From Fen-1258 sp964449775 (GTDB lineage Bacteria > Bacteroidota > Ignavibacteria > Ignavibacteriales > Melioribacteraceae), in contig CAYVBQ010000003.1 of NCBI GenBank assembly GCA_964449775.1, positions 1-64,000 of the forward strand: a stretch of 64,000 nt of DNA. The letters run 5' to 3'. Within the stretch, counting starts at the first letter, position 1. Every line of letters begins with the position of its first letter. The position numbers and the translations under genes were made by a program. The notes under the pieces were generated by a model. That model ran no database searches and was not told the DNA's origin. It worked only from the letters and a program-made list of their open reading frames with translations. Positions 34,004 through 41,205 of the stretch are shown here, in pieces.

Positions 34004-34191
34004 TATCTCGCAGTAAAAAATATTTTTAGCCAATCTAATTTCTTCCTGTTGGTTTAAGCCCATTCCCATTTTCGTAGTATTACTTTGTGTATTGGCGGCT
34101 TAAAGCTTTGTTGCCTCAAAGTCAACATGACATAAAGTTGCATTTTCCTCACGCTTAAAGAGCCGAAGTTATTCACCTAACGCATTTTTAG

Positions 34192-34344
34192 TAACTCACG
34201 TTACGCAGTTTATAGACTTGGTGCTCTTGGCGTGGAAAAAAGAAACAAATTTCACGCAAAGACCGCCAAGATAATATGACTACGGCAGGCGCTAAGACCG
34301 CAAAGAAATGATAACTGAAAAACTTTCATGCGTAACGTGAGTTA
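34192..34344. repeat. element bounded by perfect 16-bp inverted repeats
   Basis: TAACTCACGTTACGCA (34192-34207) is repeated exactly inverted at 34329-34344. The 121 bases between contain internal arms such as CTTGGCG/CGCCAAG and CACGCAAAGACCGCC. It has the form of a small non-autonomous element. A related stretch (34560-34677) contains AAGGCACAAAGTCACAAA and the reverse copy of the 15-bp repeat. No gene is supported in the gap 33968-34764. Confidence 0.6.
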
Positions 34345-34662
34345 GCAATGTAAACAATTATCCTACCTTCAATTTACCGCTTATAAAAAAAATACGCCGC
34401 TAACTCTACAAAACAACCGCTCGCAATTAAAAATGTCCGCTCGCAACATTTAGATAAATAAAAATCTAAATCCATTCGAATATAAACCGTGATAAGCAAA
34501 ATAATTTCTTAAAAGACGAAATAAAGTTACTGACTAATGTTACGCAAACAACATGAAAAAACTTTGCCATTAAGGCACAAAGTCACAAAATCCTCACAAA
34601 GTTTATGTTTTTCTTTGTGAAACCTTCGTGTCTTAGAGTCTTCGTGGCGAATCATTCCTTTC

Positions 34663-34677
34663 TGCGTAAGGTGACTT
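34663..34677 (-). repeat. 15-bp dispersed repeat, copy 3
   Basis: TGCGTAAGGTGACTT is the reverse complement of the repeat at 326-340 and 24427-24441, and lies about 90 bases before the TonB-dependent receptor. Confidence 0.55.
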
Positions 34678-34764
34678 ACTAATTGATTTGAGGGCAAAAA
34701 AAAGCAAGAACTTTATTAATAGCACTTTTAAAAAAAATATCATTCAACAAAAAGGAGTGACACA

Positions 34765-36912
34765 ATGAAAGCAGTACAACCATTTTCATCATCGAAGGAT
34801 GGATCAAAAGTATTTACTTTATTTCTTTCACTACTATTAATGTTTTTTATATCAGTTAGTACCGGCTTTGCACAGGAGGATCTTGGCCAGTTGTCTCTTG
34901 AAGAACTACTAAATGTAAAGGTTGTTACTGCATCTAAGAGCGCACAAAGTATTAAAGACGCTCCAGCTATAATGACTGTTGTAACAGCTAATGATATCGA
35001 AAATTTTGGAGCTTCAACCTTAGGGCAAGTTCTTGATCGACTTACGAACATGTATCTAATTTCAACCTCGTTTGCACCGAACGGAATGCTAGTAATGCGG
35101 GGCAAACAAACTGAACATTACAACACCAATGTTCTTTTGCTGTTTGATGGAAGACCGTTAAGAGAAAGTTTTAACGGAGGTTATAATGCCGTAATATTTG
35201 AAAACTTCCCGGTTAGCGCAATCCAACAGATTGAAATAATCCGCGGACCGGGTTCCGTTCTTTATGGTACCAATGCTTATTTGGGTGTAATAAATATAAT
35301 TACTAAAACGCCCGATAAGAGTACTTTTAATGGAAGAGTTACATACGGTTCATTTGGTACAGCACAGTTAGAAGTTTTTGGCGCTCAAAAGTTTGGCGAT
35401 CTTTCTTTTTCAGGCGGTGTCAATTGGTTAAGCGATCCGGGATGGGATTTTACCGCTCGCGGAGAAAAACAAGTAATAAGAAATAAAGCAAACACAGCCG
35501 ATTCATTACTTACACCATTGACTACGAAATACAGTGTTCAAGGTGTCGGTGCCCAGTTGAAAGTTCAGTATAAAGATTTTCAAGTGAACAGTTTTTTTGC
35601 TTCCAATGCAATGGGATCTATGGGACGAACACCCGCCTGGAATAACCCAAAAGATTATAAACTCAGAAATACAAGATCTTTGGTCGATGCAGGTTATAAA
35701 TACCAGGTTTCGTCCGATGTGGATTTAAATTTCAATGTTACTTACAACCATTTTGAATATGACTCCTATAATCCATCCTATACGGATGTTTATACAAACC
35801 GCTACAGTGACGATTTTGTAGCAGAGGTTACTGGCTTTATTCATCCTTCGTCTAAACTCAACATCGTTTTTGGCGGGTTAACGAATTCGCAATCGGGTGG
35901 AGCTACACAACGTGATCTTGATGCTAACGGAAATAGTTTTGATCTTTCTAAAGGTACAATTAATTCCAATCCATGGATAACCGTTCCTCAATATTCTCAA
36001 ACATGGTTTTCCGCTTACTTCCAGGCGGAATATTCTCCGTTTGATCTAGTAAAATTTGTGCTGGGCGGACAGGTAAATAAAGTAACCGGCCTCGACTTGG
36101 ATTTTGTTCCGCGTTTAGGAGCGGTTTTTACTTTTACGCCATCTTTTAGTGCTAAAGTTCTATATGGACAGGCGTTTCGTTCAGCTACCGCTTTTGAACG
36201 TGAAGCTAAATCTCCGCCTTCAGTTTATGGATATCAAGGTTTGATACCTGAAAAGATAAAGACATTTGAAACACAAGTTAATTATTCAACAAAAAGATTT
36301 GATGTTTCATTGACATACTTTAATAATTCGGAAGAGAATTTGATCTCGCGTTCATTGACCTCGGATAGTCTTGTTGTTATTATATTCCAGGGAAAGAAGA
36401 CTTCTTTACAACAATATATCAATAAAGGCACATATCAATCAAGCGGATTTGAATTTGATGGCAGAGCCAGTTTATCTGAGAATTTAAGTGTTGTTGCCGG
36501 AGCTTCTATAATTACCGGTGAAGATAATAAAGGCGCTAAAGATATTTACGGCACTCCTAAAACGATGGTAAAATTTGGCGTTTCAGGAAATTTTGATCCG
36601 GTTGATTTTGGAATTTATGATTCATATTTCGGCGACCTTCCTTCTATACTTGTGTATGATACAAAAGGGAAGCTCCTTACTAAAACAGTTAATCCTGAAG
36701 CAAAAGCTTATCATTTCGTGACAGCAAATTTCGGATTGAACTTGAAAAAACTTTTTAATACCGCAAGCTTCCCGAACATAAAATTTAATCTATATGTAAC
36801 TAACTTGTTTAACAGCGAGATCTATTATCCTGAAGTTGTAAGAAAAAACATAAACTCATTACCCGGTCGTCCGCCTAGAGCTGTTTATGGAAGCATTAGC
36901 GTAACATTTTAA
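34765..36912 (+). CDS. TonB-dependent outer-membrane receptor
   Basis: The 715-aa product has a signal peptide (about 1-35, cut after GFA), then LSLEELLNVKVVTASK and a plug domain with MLVMRGKQ, LLLFDGRPL, IEIIRGPGSVLYGTNAYLGVINI. A 22-strand-type barrel follows to the terminal ISVTF. The plug opening is like receptors of the CirA/BtuB type found beside sensor systems. It carries AAAGGAG before the start and its own terminator, so it is transcribed apart from the YfiR-like gene that follows 92 bases later. The substrate is unknown. It may feed ligand or an envelope signal to the adjacent YfiR/receptor pair, which is inference. Confidence 0.92.
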   Translation: MKAVQPFSSSKDGSKVFTLFLSLLLMFFISVSTGFAQEDLGQLSLEELLNVKVVTASKSAQSIKDAPAIMTVVTANDIENFGASTLGQVLDRLTNMYLISTSFAPNGMLVMRGKQTEHYNTNVLLLFDGRPLRESFNGGYNAVIFENFPVSAIQQIEIIRGPGSVLYGTNAYLGVINIITKTPDKSTFNGRVTYGSFGTAQLEVFGAQKFGDLSFSGGVNWLSDPGWDFTARGEKQVIRNKANTADSLLTPLTTKYSVQGVGAQLKVQYKDFQVNSFFASNAMGSMGRTPAWNNPKDYKLRNTRSLVDAGYKYQVSSDVDLNFNVTYNHFEYDSYNPSYTDVYTNRYSDDFVAEVTGFIHPSSKLNIVFGGLTNSQSGGATQRDLDANGNSFDLSKGTINSNPWITVPQYSQTWFSAYFQAEYSPFDLVKFVLGGQVNKVTGLDLDFVPRLGAVFTFTPSFSAKVLYGQAFRSATAFEREAKSPPSVYGYQGLIPEKIKTFETQVNYSTKRFDVSLTYFNNSEENLISRSLTSDSLVVIIFQGKKTSLQQYINKGTYQSSGFEFDGRASLSENLSVVAGASIITGEDNKGAKDIYGTPKTMVKFGVSGNFDPVDFGIYDSYFGDLPSILVYDTKGKLLTKTVNPEAKAYHFVTANFGLNLKKLFNTASFPNIKFNLYVTNLFNSEIYYPEVVRKNINSLPGRPPRAVYGSISVTF

Positions 36913-36926
36913 TATTAATTTGTTGT

Positions 36927-36965
36927 AGTGCGGGAATTATTTCTCAAATCCCGCACTTCTTTTTC
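36927..36965 (+). terminator. intrinsic terminator after the TonB-dependent receptor
   Basis: AGTGCGGGA (36927-36935) pairs perfectly with TCCCGCACT (36949-36957), followed by TCTTTTT. It ends transcription 15 bases after the receptor stop codon. Confidence 0.85.
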
Positions 36966-37004
36966 GTTTCGAAAACGATTTGATAATGAAGGAGTAATAA
37001 AATT

Positions 37005-37505
37005 ATGAAAAGGAAGAATTTAATTAACATTCAAATATCCATCTACATTTTCTTCATAATTGGATTTATGACAGCGAACATTTATTCGCAGGAGGTACCG
37101 GCCAATTTACAAGCTGCATTGTTTAAAAAAATCTTTTCATTCAATAAAACACTTTCAGCTAAAGGGAGTGTAGAAATTGGCGTTATCGGAGCTTCCGGTG
37201 ATGGAATTGTTGCCGCTTTTAAAGAAGCCGGAATAAATGCGAAAGCTATGGGCGGTAATCAAATTACCGGAGATGTCAATGTAGTTTATGTAATGCCCGG
37301 CGCTGCTTCTACAAAGCAACAATCTGCTTCAAAAGGTGTTCTCTCGATTTCAGGAGTTACTTCATTGGTAGAAAACGGTCAAGTGGCAATTGGTCTTGAT
37401 ATTGAAGGGGGGAAACCAAAAATTGTTATAAATATGGCTCAATTAAAAGCAGAGGGACAAGAACTCACAGCAGATTTATTAAAAATTGTAAAAGTAATAC
37501 AATAA
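37005..37505 (+). CDS. YfiR-like periplasmic protein (DUF4154 family), copy 1
   Basis: A 166-aa protein with a signal peptide (about 1-28). It matches the YfiR/DUF4154 layout: ALFKKIFSFNKTL near the start, a central IGVIGASG strand, VVYVMPG, GVLSISGV, and a C-terminal GKPKIVINMAQLKAEGQELTADLLKIVKVI, the family's typical ending. YfiR in Pseudomonas is a periplasmic repressor of YfiN, whose outside part is a CHASE8 domain. Here the next gene, 14 bases downstream, encodes a chemoreceptor with a CHASE8-like outside part. The mature protein has no cysteine, so the disulfides described for YfiR are absent. GAAGGAG precedes the start. A paralogue with the same neighbour lies at 40690. Confidence 0.75.
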   Translation: MKRKNLINIQISIYIFFIIGFMTANIYSQEVPANLQAALFKKIFSFNKTLSAKGSVEIGVIGASGDGIVAAFKEAGINAKAMGGNQITGDVNVVYVMPGAASTKQQSASKGVLSISGVTSLVENGQVAIGLDIEGGKPKIVINMAQLKAEGQELTADLLKIVKVIQ

Positions 37506-37519
37506 TAATAGGTGCAATT

Positions 37520-39553
37520 ATGAAATCATTTAATAAATTAGCGATAAAGCAGAAATTCCAGATAATATTAGGGCTTAGCTTTTTCTTCATCGGATTATTT
37601 CTCTTCTTGTATTTTCCACAGAAACAGAAATCGGAAATGACCGATTCACTTCAGAAAAAAGCAAGGGTGATTGCACAGATGGTAGCAAAGACTTCTGCAG
37701 CAGGATTAGTCTTTGACGAAGCTTCTTCGGTGACTACTCTTCTTGAAGCATTCAAAGAAATGCATGATGTCGAATTTGCCATCGTTCTGAAAAAAGACGG
37801 CAATAAGTTTGCAGCCTATAATGAAAGCAAGTACGGTCAATACTCGGGCAAAGTTTCGGAATTAGTATCTAAAAATGCCACTTCATATTCCGACGGCGAT
37901 ATTGTTATGGAGTTGTATTCCATGCAATCCGGAAATGAAAAAGTCGGTACTGTTGTTGTCTGTATGAATAAATTAGATATTGATTCGGCAGTATCAGCCG
38001 GTAGAATATCCGTACTCATTATTAGTCTTGCAATTTGTTTACTCGGGCTATATGGTATGCGTTATTTTGTAACAAAAGTAATTTTTGACCCGATCAATAG
38101 GTTGACCTCAATAGCAAATAAACTTTCATCGGGTGATGTTGATATTAATATCGAACTGAAAACCGATAATGAGATTGGTCAACTTGAAAAATCTTTTGTC
38201 TCAATTGTTAATTCAACCAAGGACCAAAGCTTAATAGCAGAATTGATTTCCAACGGAGATCTCAATAAAACAGCAGTTGTAAAATCGGAAAAAGATGTTC
38301 TTTCAAAAAGTATGAACAAGGTGATTGAAACATTGAGAAATTTGATAGGCGAAGTTGGTGCGTTAACCAAATCAGCCGCAGAAGGAAGAATGTCCGAAAG
38401 AGGAAACGTTTCAAAATATAACGGTGGTTATAGAGAAATCGTTAATGGGATCAATGATACTTTGGATGCTATGATCGCTCCTATAAACGAAGGAGCTTCG
38501 GCATTGGAAAAGATTGCGCAAGGAGATTTAACTATTAGAATTACCAGCGATTACAAAGGTGATCATCAGTTGATTAAAAATAGTATTAATACAGTAGCAG
38601 AATCATTAGCATCAACTATTGCTGAAGTTACAGAAGCAGTACAAGCTACAGCAAGCGCAAGCAATGAAATCTCATCAAGCACAGAAGAGATGGCAGCCGG
38701 CGCGCAAGAGCAAAGTTCGCAAACCACAGAAGTGGCAGGTGCTGTTGAGCAAATGACAAAAACAATTATGGAAACAACTAAAAACTCATCTGCAGCTGCA
38801 GAAGCCGCAAAAAATTCAGGAACAATTGCTAAAGAAGGAGGCAGAGTTGTTAGTGAAACAATTGAAGGAATGAATCGCGTTGCCGTGGTAGTGCAGAAAT
38901 CTGCAGAGACAGTACAAGCATTAGGCAAGAGCAGCGATCAGATCGGCGAAATAGTCCAAGTGATAGACGACATTGCAGATCAGACAAACTTGTTAGCATT
39001 GAACGCAGCAATAGAAGCAGCTCGCGCCGGAGAACAAGGAAGAGGATTTGCAGTTGTAGCAGATGAAGTACGTAAACTTGCTGAAAGAACAACGAAGGCA
39101 ACAAAAGAAATAGCAACAATGATACGTCAGATTCAGAAAGACACCGAAGGGGCGGTTCTGTCTATGAAAGAAGGAACGGTAGAAGTTGAAAAGGGTAAAT
39201 TGTTAGCAGATAAAGCGGGTCAGTCACTAAAAGAAATCATTACCGGCGCTCAAGAAGTGGTAGATATGTCCACCCAGGTAGCCGCTGCAAGTGAAGAACA
39301 ATCCAGCGCAGCAGAACAGATAAGTAAAAATATCGAATCAATCAGCAACGTTACCAACGAGAGCGCAGCAGGTGTTCAGCAGATTGCAAGAGCCGCAGAA
39401 GATCTTAACAGATTGACTGTGAACTTGCAGGAATTAGTTTCCAGATTTAAGATTGGTGAATCATCTTCGGATAGATCGAACGGCAATGGAAAATCACACA
39501 TATCAAAAAGCCAAGTTGCAGTACGTACAAATGGTAAATTAGTTCATCATTAA
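37520..39553 (+). CDS. chemoreceptor (MCP) with CHASE8-like sensor domain, copy 1
   Basis: The 677-aa product has membrane spans at about 14-33 and 165-185. The roughly 130-residue periplasmic part contains ARVIAQMVAKTSAAGLVFDE and FAIVLKKDGNKFAAYN, the CHASE8 pattern of YfiN-type sensors. HAMP-like repeats follow, then a signalling domain with the conserved hairpin tip DDIADQTNLLALNAAIEAAR. The C-terminus carries a linker and the tail SQVAVRTNGKLVHH, shared with the other receptors here. It lies 14 bases after the YfiR-like gene and is followed by a terminator and cheW. It would signal through CheW/CheA rather than make c-di-GMP. Confidence 0.93.
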   Translation: MKSFNKLAIKQKFQIILGLSFFFIGLFLFLYFPQKQKSEMTDSLQKKARVIAQMVAKTSAAGLVFDEASSVTTLLEAFKEMHDVEFAIVLKKDGNKFAAYNESKYGQYSGKVSELVSKNATSYSDGDIVMELYSMQSGNEKVGTVVVCMNKLDIDSAVSAGRISVLIISLAICLLGLYGMRYFVTKVIFDPINRLTSIANKLSSGDVDINIELKTDNEIGQLEKSFVSIVNSTKDQSLIAELISNGDLNKTAVVKSEKDVLSKSMNKVIETLRNLIGEVGALTKSAAEGRMSERGNVSKYNGGYREIVNGINDTLDAMIAPINEGASALEKIAQGDLTIRITSDYKGDHQLIKNSINTVAESLASTIAEVTEAVQATASASNEISSSTEEMAAGAQEQSSQTTEVAGAVEQMTKTIMETTKNSSAAAEAAKNSGTIAKEGGRVVSETIEGMNRVAVVVQKSAETVQALGKSSDQIGEIVQVIDDIADQTNLLALNAAIEAARAGEQGRGFAVVADEVRKLAERTTKATKEIATMIRQIQKDTEGAVLSMKEGTVEVEKGKLLADKAGQSLKEIITGAQEVVDMSTQVAAASEEQSSAAEQISKNIESISNVTNESAAGVQQIARAAEDLNRLTVNLQELVSRFKIGESSSDRSNGNGKSHISKSQVAVRTNGKLVHH

Positions 39554-39560
39554 TAAAGTA

Positions 39561-39588
39561 AAGGGAGATGCAGATGTGTCTCCCTTTT
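39561..39588 (+). terminator. intrinsic terminator after the first chemoreceptor
   Basis: AAGGGAGA (39561-39568) pairs with TCTCCCTT (39579-39586) followed by TT. The T-run is short, so termination may be partial and allow some readthrough into cheW. Confidence 0.6.
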
Positions 39589-39627
39589 CAAAAATATAAT
39601 CAATAAAAATTTATGAAGGAGAACACG

Positions 39628-40113
39628 ATGGCTGATATAAAACAAAACAACAATGAATCAAATGAGCTTCTTCAGCTTGTCAGTTTTAAGATTGGTAATG
39701 AAGAATTTGGTGTTGACATCCTGAATGTTCAAGAGATCAACAAAATGACCACAATAACCAAGGTTCCTAACGCACCGGAATTTGTTGAAGGTGTAATCAA
39801 TTTGCGCGGCAGAGTAATACCTGTAATTGATCTAAGAGCACGTTTACATCTTGCTAAGAAAGAGCATGACAAAGACACAAGAATTATCGTTGTTGAGATT
39901 GCTCAAAGCACGGTTGGGTTCATTGTTGATGCAGTAAGCGAAGTATTAAGAATACCTCTAAGCACATTCGAAACGCCACCGGAAATAGTGACCGGAATTG
40001 ATTCCGAGTTTATTAAGTCCGTTGGCAAGTTGGAAGACCGGCTGCTTATTCTTATTGATCTGAATAAGATACTTTCAACCAGCGATAAAGAAAGACTAAG
40101 CAAAGTAGCTTAA
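39628..40113 (+). CDS. cheW: chemotaxis coupling protein CheW, second copy
   Basis: A 161-aa CheW with LLQLVSFKIGNEEFGVDILNVQEINKM, VEGVINLRGRVIPVIDLR and GFIVDAVSEVLRI. An earlier in-frame ATG exists at 39613. I prefer 39628 because AAGGAG (39616-39621) sits six bases before it, and because this gives the same length and start pattern as the CheW at 27272. The two are close paralogues. It belongs to the receptor cluster. Confidence 0.95.
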   Translation: MADIKQNNNESNELLQLVSFKIGNEEFGVDILNVQEINKMTTITKVPNAPEFVEGVINLRGRVIPVIDLRARLHLAKKEHDKDTRIIVVEIAQSTVGFIVDAVSEVLRIPLSTFETPPEIVTGIDSEFIKSVGKLEDRLLILIDLNKILSTSDKERLSKVA

Positions 40114-40143
40114 AATCATCACCGATTGAAAGAAGGTTTAAGA

Positions 40144-40297
40144 GAGGCTGTCTCAAAAGGTTATTTTGTCATCACGAATCCCGATTCATCGGGATGAAGT
40201 GATCTAAAGTTTTGAATAAGAACAAAAGATTGCTTCGTCTCCCGATAAATCGGGATCCTCTCAATGACTGCCTATCTGACTTTTGAGACAGTCCCAT
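40144..40297. mobile_element. MITE-like element with terminal inverted repeats
   Basis: GGCTGTCTCAAAAG (40146-40159) is mirrored by CTTTTGAGACAGTCCC (40280-40295). Between them lie two CCCGAT...ATCGGG palindromes and no reading frame. It sits directly before the relic chemoreceptor tail and may have arisen at the deletion that removed the rest of that gene. Confidence 0.65.
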
Positions 40298-40330
40298 ATC
40301 AAAGCGAAAAACTCTACTCAACTAACAATA

Positions 40331-40435
40331 TTTAAGATAGATGGCAGAACGGAAAATCATTCAAAACGAACTGATACAACAGTCACAAAGAGTCAATTAG
40401 CAATTCGCTCGAACGGAAGAATAGTACATCATTGA
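40331..40435 (+). pseudogene. chemoreceptor C-terminal relic
   Basis: In one frame this stretch reads FKIDG, a 16-residue linker, then SQLAIRSNGRIVHH and a TGA. This matches the C-terminal ends of the chemoreceptors at 37520, 41191 and 43895 (FKI, linker, then tail). The remaining receptor is gone and a MITE-like element abuts the left side. It shows that another receptor gene once followed the second cheW. Confidence 0.8.
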
Positions 40436-40447
40436 TTTTTTGTTGAA

Positions 40448-40470
40448 GAGAGAGGAGTGAATCCTCTCTC
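40448..40470 (+). terminator. hairpin after the relic chemoreceptor tail
   Basis: GAGAGAGGA pairs with TCCTCTCTC around a five-base loop. There is no T-run after it, so it may be a weak terminator or a leftover of the lost gene's terminator. Confidence 0.45.
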
Positions 40471-40561
40471 TCATATCATGTGTAATATTAACCAACCTTC
40501 CCAAAAACACCAATCCAAAGAAACTCTTCGGCTCAATTCATCAGTAATTATCATTTTCAAC

Positions 40562-40577
40562 TGGCATTCACATTGAG
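40562..40577 (+). promoter_or_regulatory. candidate sigma-54 promoter
   Basis: TGGCATTCACATTGAG has the -24 GG and -12 TTG at sigma-54 spacing (TGGCAyr-N4-TTGCW), although GAG replaces GCA at -12. It lies 113 bases before the second YfiR-like gene. Two further candidates with the same spacing precede the che and flagellar operons. Confidence 0.4.
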
Positions 40578-40689
40578 TGATTAAACTAAACAAAATAATA
40601 TTTTATTCGATAGTCATAAGGGGAATGCTTCATTAACTGATTTGAAATCAATATCAAAAACAAATAATAAAAATAAAGGATGAATAAAA

Positions 40690-41190
40690 ATGGCGATCAA
40701 TAACAGATTATTTACACTGGTAACCTTTTTAATTTTTTTCACCGCAGCTAATAATTTCGCACAAGAAATGGCTATTCCTGCAAATGTACAGGCTAATTTA
40801 TTTAAGAAAATCTTTTCATTTAATAAAACACTTGTCTCAAAAGGAAATATAGAGGTTGCTGTTCTCTCCGGTAGTGGTTCGGGTGATGTTATGGTTGCGG
40901 CTTTTAAAGACGTAGGTGTAAACGCCAAAGCTGTGAGCGGTGATCAGGTACCGGCGGGTGTTTCGGTTGTTTATTTAATGCCTGGAGTTGCTCCACAAAA
41001 ACAACAATATGCTTCAAAAGGTGTTCTATCTATCTGCGGTTCAAGCATCAATGTTGAAGATGGTAAAATTTCTATCGGACTTGGTCTCGAAAGCGGAAAA
41101 CCGAAGATCATTGTTCACATGGGTCAACTTAAAGCAGAAGGACATGAACTTTCTACAGATGTATTAAAAATTGCTTATGTAATTAAATAA
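40690..41190 (+). CDS. YfiR-like periplasmic protein (DUF4154 family), copy 2
   Basis: A 166-aa paralogue of the protein at 37005, with a signal peptide (about 1-23, cut near NFA-QE). Shared blocks are NVQANLFKKIFSFNKTL, VVYLMPGVAPQKQQ, GVLSICG and GKPKIIVHMGQLKAEGHELSTDVLKIAYVI. It has one cysteine in the mature part, so an internal disulfide is not possible. The stop codon abuts the next chemoreceptor ORF; the receptor's own ATG follows a GGAAGGTG site 15 bases later. The same gene order as copy 1 supports a functional pair. Confidence 0.75.
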   Translation: MAINNRLFTLVTFLIFFTAANNFAQEMAIPANVQANLFKKIFSFNKTLVSKGNIEVAVLSGSGSGDVMVAAFKDVGVNAKAVSGDQVPAGVSVVYLMPGVAPQKQQYASKGVLSICGSSINVEDGKISIGLGLESGKPKIIVHMGQLKAEGHELSTDVLKIAYVIK

Positions 41191-41205
41191 TTGGAAGGTG
41201 TGTGT

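Noticed and set aside
34685..34710. Weak sigma-54-like spacing (GGG...GCA) before the TonB receptor
   Set aside because: The bases are mostly A and the -12 box lacks TTG; the match is no better than chance in such AT-rich sequence.
34740..35105. Minus-strand 121-codon frame over the start of the TonB-dependent receptor
   Set aside because: It is antisense to a clear coding gene with signal peptide and plug motifs, and has no homology of its own.
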